Shown: positions 43,731 through 54,496, numbered from the stretch's first letter. The stretch is DNA of 64,000 nt from Martelella sp. HB161492 (GCF_013184775.1 NZ_JAATVV010000008.1:124001-188000), one strand, 5' to 3'. Translations and numbers: made by a program. Notes: generated by a model not told the origin, from the letters alone.

Positions 43731-43754
43731 AAAATGAAATATGTCTTTCATTTT
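43731..43754 (+). promoter_or_regulatory. Operator-like inverted repeat upstream of the alpha-glucosidase
   Basis: AAAATGAAA and TTTCATTTT, perfect 9-bp arms with a 6-base spacer, 85 bases before the start codon. The AT-rich symmetry suits a repressor site. No regulator gene is adjacent. Confidence 0.5.
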
Positions 43755-43839
43755 CATGCGATTGCCTCACGCGCGCACGAGACCGAAAAAGGCATAAACA
43801 AACAATCGCAGATACATTCAAGGACATAGGGAGATTGCG

Positions 43840-45513
43840 ATGAGCGAAGCCGAAGGTCAGACCCGCCGGTGGTGGAAAGAAGCCGTTGCCTACCAGATCT
43901 ATCCACGCTCCTTTGCCGACAGCAATGGTGACGGCATTGGCGATATTCCCGGCATCATCGAAAAGCTTGATCATATCGCTGGCCTCGGCATCGACGTGAT
44001 CTGGCTCTCTCCGCATTTTGACAGCCCCAATGCCGACAACGGCTATGACATCCGCGACTATCGCAAGGTGATGGCCGAATTCGGCACCATGGCCGATTTT
44101 GACCGGCTGCTGGCCGAGATCAAAGCGCGCGGCATGCGCCTGATCATCGACCTTGTCGTCAACCATTCAAGCGACGAGCATGAATGGTTCGTCGAAAGCC
44201 GTTCCTCGCGCGACAATCCCAAGCGCGACTATTACATCTGGCGTGATGGATCGAAGGGTGTGCCGAATAACTTCATCTCCTATTTCGGCGGATCGGCCTG
44301 GGAGAAGGATCCGGCAACAGGCGACTATTACCTCCACTACTTTGCGAAGAAGCAGCCGGATCTCAACTGGGACAATGATGCGGTGCGTGCCGAGGTCTAT
44401 GACCTGATGCGCTTCTGGCTCGACAAGGGCGTCTCTGGTTTCCGCATGGATGTCATTCCCTTCATCTCGAAAAACTTCGATTTCCCGGACATGACAGCAG
44501 AGCAGATGAAGGACCATGCCCATGTCTATGCCTCAGGTCCGCGCCTGCATGAATATCTGAAAGAGATGAACCGCGAGGTGCTCTCACATTACGATGTCAT
44601 GACCGTGGGCGAGGCTGCCGGGGTTCACGATATCGAAACTCCGCTCTTCGTTGACGAGGCGCGCGGCGAGCTCAACATGATCTTCAATTTCGCCGTCGTC
44701 ATGCTCGACCGGGACGGATGGCGCTGGAAAGAGCGCAAGCTGACGGACATGAAGGCGACCTTTGGCCGCCTCGACCGCGCCGTCGGCGCCACCGGCTGGA
44801 ATACCGTCTTCCTCGGCAATCACGACCAGCCGCGCGCCGTCAATCATTTCGGCGATCCCTCGCCTGAATATCGCGTTCTCTCGGCCAAGGCGATCGCCAC
44901 CATGATGCTGACAATGCGCGGCACGCCCTTCATCTATCAGGGCGAAGAGATCGGCATGGTGAACTATCCCTTCACCGACCTCGACCAGTTCGACGACATC
45001 GAGGTGAAGGGCTTCCGCCAGGATTTCATCGAAACCGGCAAGACAACGCCGGAAGAGCTGCTGGAGAACCTCAACAAGGTCTGCCGCGACCATGCCCGCA
45101 CGCCGATGCAGTGGGATGGCACCGCCCATGCCGGTTTCACCACGGGTGACAAGACATGGTTGCCGGTCAATCCCTGCTATCCAGACGTGAATGCCGCGGC
45201 CGCCCGGGCTGACGACAACTCGATCTACCATCACTATCGCCGGTTGATCGCCTTGCGCCACGCCAGCCCAGCTCTGGTCTATGGCCATTACAGCGATCTC
45301 GCCCCGGACCACGAAAGCCTCTACGTGTTCGAACGCAAGCTTGGCGATACCCGCTTTATCACGGCGATCAACTTCACCCGGAAGCCCGCCGAAATCACCA
45401 TCGACGGCATTGCTGGTGCAGAAGTGGCCTGCGCCAATACCGAGGGGCGAACCATTGGCGGCAACATGCTGACCCTTGGCCCATGGGAAGCCCTGGTTTT
45501 ACGCTGCCTCTAG
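43840..45513 (+). CDS. GH13 alpha-glucosidase / oligo-1,6-glucosidase
   Basis: A 557-residue cytoplasmic family-13 glycosidase. AVAYQIYPRSFADSNGDGIGD at the N-terminus and IIDLVVNHSSDEHEWF are classic. The nucleophile Asp204 is in GFRMDVI, the acid/base Glu258 in TVGEAAG, and the transition-state Asp329 in LGNHDQPR. The beta-sandwich C-domain ends the protein. It splits alpha-glucosides such as sucrose isomers, isomaltose or trehalulose. It is not in an agl transporter operon here and follows a palindrome likely to be its operator. The stop TAG is the border of a repeat. Confidence 0.94.
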   Translation: MSEAEGQTRRWWKEAVAYQIYPRSFADSNGDGIGDIPGIIEKLDHIAGLGIDVIWLSPHFDSPNADNGYDIRDYRKVMAEFGTMADFDRLLAEIKARGMRLIIDLVVNHSSDEHEWFVESRSSRDNPKRDYYIWRDGSKGVPNNFISYFGGSAWEKDPATGDYYLHYFAKKQPDLNWDNDAVRAEVYDLMRFWLDKGVSGFRMDVIPFISKNFDFPDMTAEQMKDHAHVYASGPRLHEYLKEMNREVLSHYDVMTVGEAAGVHDIETPLFVDEARGELNMIFNFAVVMLDRDGWRWKERKLTDMKATFGRLDRAVGATGWNTVFLGNHDQPRAVNHFGDPSPEYRVLSAKAIATMMLTMRGTPFIYQGEEIGMVNYPFTDLDQFDDIEVKGFRQDFIETGKTTPEELLENLNKVCRDHARTPMQWDGTAHAGFTTGDKTWLPVNPCYPDVNAAAARADDNSIYHHYRRLIALRHASPALVYGHYSDLAPDHESLYVFERKLGDTRFITAINFTRKPAEITIDGIAGAEVACANTEGRTIGGNMLTLGPWEALVLRCL

Positions 45514-45572
45514 AGCGCCGTGCGTCCTTTTGGACGCACCAGGACGCTCTATCTTATTGAATCCACGCATCG
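45510..45572 (+). repeat. RIME-like mosaic repeat, half B only
   Basis: CTAGAGCGCC, palindrome GTGCGTCCTTTTGGACGCAC, CTCTATCTTATTGAATCCACGCATCG; it stops where the A half should begin. It matches the left half of the 17150 copy. Its CTAG gives the stop codon of the alpha-glucosidase gene. Confidence 0.85.
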
Positions 45573-45587
45573 GACCCAGGCCGAAGC

Positions 45588-45616
45588 AAAAACACCGCCC
45601 CGAAGGGCGGTGTTTT
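45588..45616 (-). terminator. Bidirectional terminator between alpha-glucosidase and secA
   Basis: AAAAACACCGCCC / GGGCGGTGTTTT around CGAA; T-runs on both strands. Serves secA on the minus strand, 22 bases past its stop. Confidence 0.93.
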
Positions 45617-45638
45617 GCATTTCAGCTGACGTTCGTCC

Positions 45639-48446
45639 TCAGACCAGACGACCGTGGCAATGTTTGAATTTCTTGCCGGAGCCACACGGGCACAGATCAT
45701 TGCGGCCGACATGCTTCCATTCCTCCGGCAGCTCTTCCACAAGGCCGGCGGCAGTGGCGGCTGCAGCACCGGGTGCGGCGGCCTGCGCCACCTCATCCTC
45801 ACCGGTATCCGGATTGGCGTGATGGGCCTGGAGTTCATCGGGGCGCGGCGGCGCAACGGGAGCCTGCGGCGGCGGCGGCGATGCCTCACGTACCAGCTGC
45901 ACGCGGGAAAGCTGCGAGACCGCCACTTCGCGCATATTCGCCAGCAGCGCCTGGAACAGCTCGAAAGCCTCGCGCTTGTATTCCTGCAGCGGATCACGCT
46001 GGGCGTAGCCGCGGAAACCGATCACTGAACGAAGATGGTCGAGATTGACGATATGCTCACGCCACAGATGGTCCAGCGCCTGCATCACAACCTGACGCTC
46101 AACATATTTCAGCACGTCCGGGCCGAACTGGGCCGCCTGCTCGATCTGTGCCTGACGCGACGCGTCTGCAGCAGCGGTCACGCGCTCAAGGATTTCCTGC
46201 TCGGCAATGCCTTCTTCCTTGGCCCATTCCTCGACCGGAAGATTGAGGTTCAGAAGCCGCAGGCAATCTTCCTTCAGACCGGCAACATCCCACTGCTCGG
46301 CATAGGCACGTTCGGGAATGCGGTGGGTGACAGCATTTTCAATCACTTCCGCGCGCATGTCAGCGACGATGTCGGAAATATCATCCGAATCCATCAGCTC
46401 CTTGCGCTGATCGAAGACCACCTTGCGCTGATCGTTCAGTACGTCATCATACTTCAGCAGGTTCTTGCGGATATCGAAGTTGCGCGCCTCTACCTTTTTC
46501 TGTGCCCGCTCCAGCGCCTTGTTGATCCACGGATGAACAATCGCCTCACCTTCCTTCAGGCCAAGCTTCTGGAGCATGCCCTCCATGCGGTCGGAACCGA
46601 AGATGCGCATCAGGTCATCCTGAAGCGACAGGTAGAATTTCGAACGGCCGGGGTCGCCCTGACGGCCGGAACGGCCGCGCAGCTGGTTGTCGATACGGCG
46701 GCTTTCATGGCGCTCGGTGGCAATGACGTAAAGACCGCCCGCTTCCAGCGCCTGCTGCTTCAGCCTGACAACATCGTCCTTGATCGCCTGTTCCTGGGCA
46801 TCGCGCTCCGGTCCTGCCGGAGTCACCTTCCAGGGGGTCTCGATCCGCTCGCCCTTATCATTGGTGGTGACGTCGAAACCGGGCTCCAGATGGCCAAGCT
46901 CGGCCATGATGCGCATGTCGACATTGCCGCCGAGCTGAATATCGGTACCGCGACCAGCCATATTGGTGGCGATCGTCAGAGCGCCGGGCACACCGGCCTG
47001 GGCGATGATAAAGGCTTCCTGTTCGTGATAACGCGCATTCAGCACGCTGAAATCGGCAATGCCGTCGCGCTTCAGCGCCTCGGCGAGAAGTTCTGACTTC
47101 TCAATCGAGGTCGTGCCCACCAGCACCGGCTGGCCCTTGGCCTTGGCGATCTTGATCTCTTCAACGATCGCCAGATATTTCTCGTGGACGGTCATATAGA
47201 CTTCGTCGTCCTCGTCGAGACGGGCGATCGGCAGATTGGTCGGCACTTCGACAACATCGAGATTGTAGATATTGCCGAATTCTTCCGCTTCCGTTGCCGC
47301 CGTACCGGTCATGCCGGCCAGCTTGTCATACATGCGGAAATAATTCTGGAAGGTGATCGAGGCCAGCGTCTGGTTTTCCGGCTGGATCTTCACCCGTTCC
47401 TTGGCTTCGAGCGCCTGATGCTGGCCCTCCGAATAACGCCGCCCCGGCATCATGCGACCGGTAAACTCGTCAATGATCACGACTTCGCCGTTGCGGACGA
47501 TGTAATCCTTGTCGCGCGAGAACAGCTTGTGGGCCTTCAGCGCATTGTTGAGGTGGTGAACGATCGCGACATTTTCGACGTCATAGAGCGAATCGCCCTT
47601 CAGAACGCCCTGCGCCTTCAACAGCTGCTCAAGCTTTTCCATCCCCTCTTCGGAGAAATTCGCCGAGCGCTGCTTCTCGTCAATCTCGTAATCTGCCTCG
47701 CTGAGCGAGGGAATGACGGCGTCCATTGCCACATAGAGATCCGAGCGGTCATCCAGCGGACCGGAAATGATCAGCGGCGTGCGGGCTTCATCAACCAGGA
47801 TCGAGTCGACTTCGTCGACGATCGCATAATTGTGCCCGCGCTGAACCATCTCGTTGCGCTGCATCTTCATATTGTCGCGCAGATAGTCGAAGCCAAGCTC
47901 GTTATTGGTGGCGTAGGTGATGTCAGCAGCATAGGCCTCACGGCGCTGCTCATCGGACAGTCCGTGGTGGATGACGCCGGTTCTCATACCCAGAAAACTG
48001 TAGAGCCGCCCCATGGTCTCACTGTCACGACGTGCCAGATAGTCGTTGACGGTCACGACGTGAACACCCTTGCCGGACAGGGCATTCAGATAGACGGGAA
48101 GCGTTGCGACCAGGGTCTTGCCTTCACCGGTCTTCATTTCCGCGATTGCATTTTCATGCAGGATCATTCCGCCGATCAGCTGCACGTCGAAGGGCCGGAG
48201 CCCCAGCACGCGCTTGGATGCTTCACGCACCACGGCGAAGGCTTCAACAAGCAGATCGTCCAGCGACTTGCCATCGGCGAGCTGCTTTTTGAATTCCTCT
48301 GTCTTGGCTTTCAGCTGTTCGTCAGAGAGAGCCGAAATTTCTGCTTCTCGTGCGTTGATTGCGGCAACGCGCGGGCGGTAGGAACGGACCCGGCGTTCAT
48401 TGGCCGATCCGAACAATTTGCGGGCTACGCCTCCGAGTGAGACCAT
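45639..48446 (-). CDS. secA: Preprotein translocase ATPase SecA
   Basis: A 935-residue motor that pushes unfolded precursors through SecYEG. DEAD motor: [16 protein letters not shown] (Walker A, near residue 100), [14 protein letters not shown] (Walker B region) and [14 protein letters not shown]. The helical scaffold and wing follow, and the C-terminal zinc finger [15 protein letters not shown] binds SecB and lipid. A Pro/Ala-rich linker of about 50 residues before the zinc finger is normal for alphaproteobacteria. Divergent from the parvulin gene, as in other rhizobia. Confidence 0.97.
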   Translation of the reverse strand: MVSLGGVARKLFGSANERRVRSYRPRVAAINAREAEISALSDEQLKAKTEEFKKQLADGKSLDDLLVEAFAVVREASKRVLGLRPFDVQLIGGMILHENAIAEMKTGEGKTLVATLPVYLNALSGKGVHVVTVNDYLARRDSETMGRLYSFLGMRTGVIHHGLSDEQRREAYAADITYATNNELGFDYLRDNMKMQRNEMVQRGHNYAIVDEVDSILVDEARTPLIISGPLDDRSDLYVAMDAVIPSLSEADYEIDEKQRSANFSEEGMEKLEQLLKAQGVLKGDSLYDVENVAIVHHLNNALKAHKLFSRDKDYIVRNGEVVIIDEFTGRMMPGRRYSEGQHQALEAKERVKIQPENQTLASITFQNYFRMYDKLAGMTGTAATEAEEFGNIYNLDVVEVPTNLPIARLDEDDEVYMTVHEKYLAIVEEIKIAKAKGQPVLVGTTSIEKSELLAEALKRDGIADFSVLNARYHEQEAFIIAQAGVPGALTIATNMAGRGTDIQLGGNVDMRIMAELGHLEPGFDVTTNDKGERIETPWKVTPAGPERDAQEQAIKDDVVRLKQQALEAGGLYVIATERHESRRIDNQLRGRSGRQGDPGRSKFYLSLQDDLMRIFGSDRMEGMLQKLGLKEGEAIVHPWINKALERAQKKVEARNFDIRKNLLKYDDVLNDQRKVVFDQRKELMDSDDISDIVADMRAEVIENAVTHRIPERAYAEQWDVAGLKEDCLRLLNLNLPVEEWAKEEGIAEQEILERVTAAADASRQAQIEQAAQFGPDVLKYVERQVVMQALDHLWREHIVNLDHLRSVIGFRGYAQRDPLQEYKREAFELFQALLANMREVAVSQLSRVQLVREASPPPPQAPVAPPRPDELQAHHANPDTGEDEVAQAAAPGAAAATAAGLVEELPEEWKHVGRNDLCPCGSGKKFKHCHGRLV

Positions 48447-48689
48447 TTCAATAGCTCTTTCTGAAAGTTGTCATATTCGATGCGTACGTAACGCCATACG
48501 TTGTTTTTCCTGGCATGCGGACCTGCTTGCCGCCCCTAGTCACTGGACGCAGGCTAGGCAGACAGATAAGAGGGGGGTTAAGGGATGTCAACGACAAACG
48601 CCGTTCCATATTGGCCACATTCTTATGAACACGGTCGGGGGGAAGGGAATGGCGCGATGCTTTTCCACCAGTCAGATAAAGGTGATTTC

Positions 48690-49622
48690 ATGCAAAAACG
48701 TTATTTGGTAGCCGCTGCTCTTCTGGCGACGACCGTCGGTTTCGGCCTCCCCTCCTTCGCGCAGGATGCCGCTCAGCCGGCGACCGACGCCACGGCGGCA
48801 CCGGCTGCCGATGCTAGCGCTGCCGCACCCGCACCTGCCCCGGAAACCGTCATCGCCACGGTCAACGGTCAGGATATCCACCAGTCCGAGCTTGATGCAG
48901 CGATTGCCGAGTTCAAGGGGCAGGTCGGCAACATGCCCGCCGAGCAGCTGAAGGCACTGGCGCTTTCGAGCCTGATCAACATGAAGCTGATGGCAAAGGC
49001 CGCCGAGCAAGAGGGCATTGACAAGACTGACGCGTTCAAGGCCCGCATGGCCGAGCTGCGTGACCAGGAACTCTACAATGAATATTTCCAGGCGCATGTT
49101 GCTGACGAAGTGACCGACGACATGGTCAAGGCCCGCTACGAAAAGGAAATCGCAGCTGCGCCGAAGCAGGAAGAAGTCAAGGCCGCACACATTCTCGTCC
49201 AGAGCGAGGATGAGGCCAAGGACATCATCAAGCAGCTGGATAACGGCGCCGACTTCGCCGAACTTGCCAAGGAGCATTCAAAGGATTCCAACGCCTCTGA
49301 CGGCGGTGACCTCGGCTACTTCTCCAAGGGCCAGATGGTTCCGGAATTCGAAAAGGCTGCCTTCGCCCTGAAGCCGGGCCAGTATACCGAAACCCCGGTC
49401 AAGACCCAGTTCGGCTACCACATCATCAAGGTTGAAGACATCCGCGACAAGCAGCCCGTTCCCTACGAGCAGGTCGCCCCGCAGGTGCGCCAGATGGTGG
49501 TACGTGACAAGTACATGGAAGCCATGAACGCACTGAAGCAGGGTGATACCGTCGTCATCGAAGATAAGGACTTGCAGAAAGCCTACGACGACGTCAATAA
49601 ACAACAGCAGGCACAGCAGTAA
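48690..49622 (+). CDS. Periplasmic peptidyl-prolyl cis-trans isomerase (parvulin/PpiC type)
   Basis: A 310-residue exported foldase. Signal peptide MQKRYLVAAALLATTVGFG with cleavage after SFAQ, an Ala/Pro linker, a SurA-like N-terminal helical part (TVNGQDIHQSELDAAIAEFK), then a parvulin domain (about residues 165-260: VKAAHILVQSEDEAKDIIKQL, GGDLGYFSKGQMVPEFEKAAF, VKTQFGYHIIKVED). It helps outer-membrane and periplasmic proteins fold after SecA-driven export; the neighbouring secA makes biological sense. Start at 48690 (AAAGG upstream); the earlier in-frame ATG at 48585 is not needed. Confidence 0.93.
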   Translation: MQKRYLVAAALLATTVGFGLPSFAQDAAQPATDATAAPAADASAAAPAPAPETVIATVNGQDIHQSELDAAIAEFKGQVGNMPAEQLKALALSSLINMKLMAKAAEQEGIDKTDAFKARMAELRDQELYNEYFQAHVADEVTDDMVKARYEKEIAAAPKQEEVKAAHILVQSEDEAKDIIKQLDNGADFAELAKEHSKDSNASDGGDLGYFSKGQMVPEFEKAAFALKPGQYTETPVKTQFGYHIIKVEDIRDKQPVPYEQVAPQVRQMVVRDKYMEAMNALKQGDTVVIEDKDLQKAYDDVNKQQQAQQ

Positions 49623-49634
49623 TCGCCTGACCCG

Positions 49635-49662
49635 CGGCCCGCTCTGATCAAGCGGGCCGTTT
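49635..49662 (+). terminator. Terminator after the parvulin gene
   Basis: CGGCCCGCT / AGCGGGCCG arms around CTGATCA then TTT. Short T-run, so readthrough into argJ is possible. Confidence 0.8.
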
Positions 49663-49684
49663 CTCCATCTAGAACGGAGCCATC

Positions 49685-50926
49685 ATGTCGTCCGCCATTT
49701 CGCCCCTTGCGCCCAAATCCTATCCGCCAATGCCCCCCGTCAACGGTGTCCGCCTCGCAACGGCCGCTGCCGGGATCAAATACAAGGGCCGAACCGATGT
49801 CATGATGATGGTCTTCGATGCGCCGGCGAGCGTTGCCGGCGTCTTCACCCGTTCGAAGTGCCCGTCTGCGCCAGTTGATTACTGCCGGCAGAACCTGGTC
49901 CACGGCACGGCGCGCGCTGTCGTCGTAAACTCCGGAAACGCCAATGCCTTCACCGGCAAGAAGGGCGCAGAGGCCACCCGGTTGACCGGCGAGGCCGCCG
50001 CTGCCGCTGTCGGCTGCGCCACCAGCGAAGTCTTCCTCGCCTCCACCGGCGTTATCGGCGAACCGCTCGACGCCTCGAAATTCCTGGGCGTGCTCGACAA
50101 TATGGCCGGCGCGGCCGTCGAGGATTTCTGGTTTGATGCCGCCAAGGCCATCATGACCACAGACACCTATCCCAAGGTTGCCACGCGTGGCGCCACGATT
50201 GACGGGGTTTCCGTCACCATCAACGGCATGGCCAAGGGCGCCGGCATGATCGCGCCCGACATGGCAACCATGCTCTCCTTCATCGTCACCGATGCCGCAA
50301 TCGATGCGGCCGTGCTGCAGGCGCTGCTCTCGGAAGGCGTCGGCCCGAGCTACAATTCCGTGACCGTCGACAGCGACACCTCCACGTCTGATACGGTCCT
50401 GGCCTTCGCAACGGGGGCCGCAGCCAAGGTCGGCCAGACACCGGTGACCGATGTCGCCGATCCCGCGCTTGATGATTTCCGCTCCGCCCTTCACGCCCTG
50501 ATGATGGATCTGGCGCTTCAGGTCGTGCGTGATGGCGAAGGTGCGCGCAAGATGGTCAAGGTGCTGGTAACCGGCGCCGAGAACAATCAGGCCGCCGCCG
50601 TGATCGCCCGTTCGATCGCCAACTCGCCGCTGGTCAAGACCGCGGTTGCCGGCGAGGATGCCAATTGGGGCCGTGTTGTCATGGCCGTCGGCAAGGCTGG
50701 CGAAAAGGCTGAACGCGACCGGCTGGCGATATGGTTCGGCGATATCCGCGTCGCCGTCGAGGGCGAGCGCGATCCGGACTATTCCGAGGCGGCCGCTTCC
50801 GACGTCATGAAGCAGGACGACATCACCATTCGCGCCGATATCGGCCTTGGAGAGGGAACGGCAACGGTCTATACCTGCGACCTGACCAAGGAATATGTCG
50901 CCATCAATGGCGATTATCGCAGCTGA
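49685..50926 (+). CDS. argJ: Bifunctional glutamate N-acetyltransferase / amino-acid acetyltransferase
   Basis: A 413-residue arginine-pathway enzyme that recycles the acetyl group from N-acetylornithine to glutamate and can also use acetyl-CoA. The self-cleavage site MA-TML is present, making Thr195 the N-terminal nucleophile of the beta chain. [24 protein letters not shown] before it, and the terminal [17 protein letters not shown], are family signatures. ATG at 49685 with AACGGAG upstream. It follows the parvulin gene as in other Rhizobiaceae. Confidence 0.96.
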   Translation: MSSAISPLAPKSYPPMPPVNGVRLATAAAGIKYKGRTDVMMMVFDAPASVAGVFTRSKCPSAPVDYCRQNLVHGTARAVVVNSGNANAFTGKKGAEATRLTGEAAAAAVGCATSEVFLASTGVIGEPLDASKFLGVLDNMAGAAVEDFWFDAAKAIMTTDTYPKVATRGATIDGVSVTINGMAKGAGMIAPDMATMLSFIVTDAAIDAAVLQALLSEGVGPSYNSVTVDSDTSTSDTVLAFATGAAAKVGQTPVTDVADPALDDFRSALHALMMDLALQVVRDGEGARKMVKVLVTGAENNQAAAVIARSIANSPLVKTAVAGEDANWGRVVMAVGKAGEKAERDRLAIWFGDIRVAVEGERDPDYSEAAASDVMKQDDITIRADIGLGEGTATVYTCDLTKEYVAINGDYRS

Positions 50927-50974
50927 GCCACACAGGCCGGCTTGTGCCCGAGACGCTTTTGATCTGATTGCAAT

Positions 50975-51008
50975 ATCCCGGCATCCCCGTCTGGCGTGCC
51001 GGGATTTG
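50975..51008 (+). terminator. Terminator after argJ
   Basis: ATCCCGGCA / TGCCGGGAT arms with a 13-base loop, then TTGTGTTT. It is 48 bases past the argJ stop. Confidence 0.75.
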
Positions 51009-51326
51009 TGTTTGCGCAGCGGCGGAGCCAACCATGCCAGACCGCCAAAAGTCTAATCCCAAAAGCGCTAATATTACGCAGAATAGCTATTCTTCTTGCA
51101 TCCGCTTTTACAGATCGATTTTTATTGTTCTCACAATTCAGAAAATCACTATGACTCTTTCCTGTAAGGGATTAACTTGATCGCCCAGCACCGGGCGAAA
51201 ACGATGCAAAAATGACAGCGATATCACCGCAGAAACGGACTTTCGCGGCCGGCAGAAAGACTGGCGATATTGCGATCACAGATTAAGGCATGAGCAGGTT
51301 CTGCAAGATTGCCGTTGGGGAAAACA
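51009..51326. other. AT-rich intergenic region upstream of the HD-GYP gene
   Basis: About 320 bases without a gene, markedly AT-rich from 51050 to 51180. AGAATAGCTATTCT at 51080-51093 is a perfect 14-bp palindrome and could be an operator. No promoter boxes I would defend. Confidence 0.45.
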
Positions 51327-54248
51327 GTGACGCACCGGATTTCATTGCGTATCTACGTTCTAGCACTGTTGCTGGCGCTGCTGATGACATCGCTCTCCGT
51401 TATTGTTGTGGTTCAGTTTAACGCCACACGAAACATGCTGATCGTTTCCGCGGAGCAGCTTTTCGCCAGAGCCAGCAGCAATGCGAGCCAGTCCCTGAAT
51501 GCGATCGCCGAAAAGGCGGCCATGGCGGCAACGCTTGTCTCCAAATCGGCGCTCGCCGACGAGACCAGCCTCGAGGGCCGCGAGAAATCCGCCGCAATGC
51601 TCGCCGAGATCCTGCGTCAGGATAACGCCATCTCCGCCGTCTACATGGGTTATCGCGACGGCGACTTCTTTCTGATGCGCAGAATCACCGCCGGTCAGCC
51701 GGGAACCGCGCGCCTTGCAGCCCCGCCCGACAGCCAATTCCTGTTGCAGACGATCATGCGTGATGGTCCTTCCACGCCGTCGCAGGGACGGTACACCTTC
51801 TACGATTCTTCGCTTCACATTCTTCAGGACCGCATCGAGCCGGGCTATACCTTTGATCCCCGGCAGCGGGACTGGTACAAGGAAGCAATCAATACGATCG
51901 GTATCCACCAATCGGACCCCTATGTATTCTATACCACCGGAGAGCTCGGCCTGACCTTCAGCCGTCAGGACCCGACGGGATCTGCGGTTGCCGGAGCCGA
52001 TGTCACCCTGGCTCAGCTCAACAAGATTCTTGAACAGGACCGCCCAACGCCATCCTCCGTCGCCGTCATCCTCGGCGCCGGCGATCAGGTGATTGCCAGC
52101 AGCGAGGCAACACGGGAGAGAGCGGAAGGAGATTCCGCGACGGCGGCAAGTTATGGCATGCCGCCCGCACTGGCCAATGCAGGAAAGCAGGCACTCAGTG
52201 ATATTCTGAGTGCAACCGCATCGGCTGAGGTGGTGTCACGCGCCCTCACGGAAGGGCAGCAGCGCTGGCGCATCTTCGCCCAGGCCTTTCCCGGATCAAG
52301 CGCCTATCGGCTGGTCATCGCCAGCCCTGAAAGCGAACTGACGGCCGAGGCTGAACGCATTCGTCGCCACCTGCTCTACTGGTGCATCGGGGTTATCGCC
52401 GTCTCGATCGCGCTGGCACTGGTGATTGCCCATATCATCGCCGGTTCACTGCGCCGGCTGGAAAGCAAGGCGCATGACATTGGCTTGCTGCGCTTCAATA
52501 CCCGACACAAGAACCGGTCTTTCATCGTCGAAGTCGACCGACTCGGCCTGGCGATCGACAAGCTAGAGACGACGGTCCAGCGCCTGCTTTCGGTCAGCAA
52601 GGCGCTCACATCAGAAGAGGACTATACCGCGCTGCTCGATCTGATCATGTCCAGCACCGTCGAGGCGACCGAGGCCCGTGGCGCGATCCTCTATCTCGAC
52701 GCAACCGACGGCAAACTCGAGCCGGCCTGCGCCGTCATGGACGGCGCGCATGTCGATATCGCTCGGATTCCCGTCCTGGACCGCCAGCAGCGGCAGCATC
52801 CGGCGATGGCGACGGCCGGAACGGCAGGGCGTGTCTCGGCCGCAAGCCGGGCAGAAATCTCACGATGGTATCCCGATACGATCGCGGCGGAAGATTTCAC
52901 GCTGGTGCGCGTCGGTCTGTCGGATCGCAAGGGGCTGAGGCTTGGTGCCCTGCTTCTTTTTCTTGCGCCGAGTGAAAACCCCGAACGCGACCGGGCGGAT
53001 ATCCTCGCCTTCACCTCCGCCATCTCCGGTCTGGCGTCCTCGGTCATCGAGACAGCACGGCTGATCCACGACCAGCGCAAGACCATTTTCGGCATGGTGG
53101 AACTGGTTGCCAGCGCCATTGACCAGAAAAGCCCCTATACCGGCGCCCACTGTCAGCGCGTTCCGGTCTTGACCGAAATGATTGCCAAGGCTGCGATCGC
53201 AACAACCGAAGGCCCGCTGAAGGATTTCAGCATGACCGCCGATGAGCAGCAATCGCTCAACCTCGCCGCCTGGCTGCATGATTGCGGCAAGGTGACGACA
53301 CCGGAATATGTCATCGACAAATCGACCAAGCTCGAGACGATCTACAATCGCATCCACGAAATACGCACGCGCTTCGAGGTGGCAAAACGCGAGGCAGAAG
53401 CGCACTGCTGGCGCGACATTGCGGAACAGGGACTGGCGGGCGCCGGCCGGCAGGCCCGTCTCGACAGACTGGCGCAGCAATGGGCCGAACTGGACGCGGA
53501 TTTTGCCTTTGTCGCCGCATGCAACACCGGGGCCGAGCCCATCCAGCCCGAAACCATCGCACGGCTGAATTCCATTGCCGGCAAATCCTTCACCCGCACC
53601 CTCAGCGACCGGCTGGGCCTTTCATGGGAAGAGGAGGCGCGCCTGGCCAGGACCGATGCGCCCGCCCTGCCGGTGGCCGAGCCGCTCCTGGCCGACAGCC
53701 CGAACCATGTCATCGAGCGGCAGGAACGCGACAAGATCGCCCCGGACAATCCGTGGGGCTTTACCATCAACGTCCCGACCGTGCTCTATAACCGCGGCGA
53801 GATCTACAACCTGTCCATCCGCCGCGGCACACTGACTGACGAGGAATTCTACAAGATCAAGGAACATGCGGTCTCCACCATTCGCATGCTCGACAAGATC
53901 CCCTTCCCGGCCCATCTCAACGGCATTCGCTATCTTGCCGGTGCCCATCATGAACGCATGGACGGGAACGGTTATCCCTGCAGTCTGGATGCGCGGGAAC
54001 TGAGCATTCCGGCGCGGATGATCGCCGTGGCCGACGTCTTCGAGGCCCTGACGGCGGCCGACCGTCCCTATCGGCGGGCCATGCCACTTTCGCGTGCCCT
54101 TTCGATCATGGCCTCGATGCGCGCGGAGGGGCATATCGATGGCGATATTTTCGCACTCTTCCTCACCTCCGGCGCATGCCTCAGCTACGCCAGAGCCAAT
54201 ATGAAGCCGGAGCAGATCGACGCGGTGGAAATCGCGGATTATCTCTAG
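51327..54248 (+). CDS. Membrane Cache-GAF-HD-GYP cyclic di-GMP phosphodiesterase
   Basis: A 973-residue sensor enzyme. TM1 at about residues 5-28, an extracytoplasmic dCache-like sensor (to about 345; motif YTFDPRQRDWYKEA), TM2 at about 348-372, a HAMP-like linker, a GAF domain (about 415-575), then the HD-GYP domain with HDCGK at 651-655 and HHERMDGNGYP at 874-884. HD-GYP proteins hydrolyse cyclic di-GMP. The HD and HHE parts are about 220 residues apart, far more than in compact HD-GYP domains, because of a helical and NPWGFTINVPTVLYNRGE insertion. GTG 51327 is preferred (GGGG upstream). Stop within a repeat. Confidence 0.88.
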   Translation: MTHRISLRIYVLALLLALLMTSLSVIVVVQFNATRNMLIVSAEQLFARASSNASQSLNAIAEKAAMAATLVSKSALADETSLEGREKSAAMLAEILRQDNAISAVYMGYRDGDFFLMRRITAGQPGTARLAAPPDSQFLLQTIMRDGPSTPSQGRYTFYDSSLHILQDRIEPGYTFDPRQRDWYKEAINTIGIHQSDPYVFYTTGELGLTFSRQDPTGSAVAGADVTLAQLNKILEQDRPTPSSVAVILGAGDQVIASSEATRERAEGDSATAASYGMPPALANAGKQALSDILSATASAEVVSRALTEGQQRWRIFAQAFPGSSAYRLVIASPESELTAEAERIRRHLLYWCIGVIAVSIALALVIAHIIAGSLRRLESKAHDIGLLRFNTRHKNRSFIVEVDRLGLAIDKLETTVQRLLSVSKALTSEEDYTALLDLIMSSTVEATEARGAILYLDATDGKLEPACAVMDGAHVDIARIPVLDRQQRQHPAMATAGTAGRVSAASRAEISRWYPDTIAAEDFTLVRVGLSDRKGLRLGALLLFLAPSENPERDRADILAFTSAISGLASSVIETARLIHDQRKTIFGMVELVASAIDQKSPYTGAHCQRVPVLTEMIAKAAIATTEGPLKDFSMTADEQQSLNLAAWLHDCGKVTTPEYVIDKSTKLETIYNRIHEIRTRFEVAKREAEAHCWRDIAEQGLAGAGRQARLDRLAQQWAELDADFAFVAACNTGAEPIQPETIARLNSIAGKSFTRTLSDRLGLSWEEEARLARTDAPALPVAEPLLADSPNHVIERQERDKIAPDNPWGFTINVPTVLYNRGEIYNLSIRRGTLTDEEFYKIKEHAVSTIRMLDKIPFPAHLNGIRYLAGAHHERMDGNGYPCSLDARELSIPARMIAVADVFEALTAADRPYRRAMPLSRALSIMASMRAEGHIDGDIFALFLTSGACLSYARANMKPEQIDAVEIADYL

Positions 54249-54350
54249 CGCATCGGCTCGAAAACCGGAATCGATTTTCGAAAAGAACGATTCGTAGTTT
54301 CAACACGATGGAGCGTCCTGCTGCGCCCAAAAGGACGCGCGGCGCTCTAG
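54245..54350 (+). repeat. RIME-like mosaic repeat, full length, inverted
   Basis: 106 bases from CTAGCGCATCGG to GGCGCTCTAG. It has the GAAAACCGGAATCGATTTTC palindrome, the junction GATTCGTAGTTTCAAC, and the second palindrome with GGAGCGTCC...GGACGCGC. It is the same element as at 17150 in the opposite orientation. Left CTAG provides the stop of the HD-GYP gene. Confidence 0.92.
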
Positions 54351-54496
54351 ACCGGCAGCGCCAGGGCCAGCATTTTCAGTTGCCGCGCGGCAACACTGTT
54401 GCAGCCACCGTCATCATGGTGTTTACAGACACCGCGCCCAGCCTATTATTGCGGCCACAACAATGACTTGGGTTCCCGCACGGAAGCGAAAGACAC

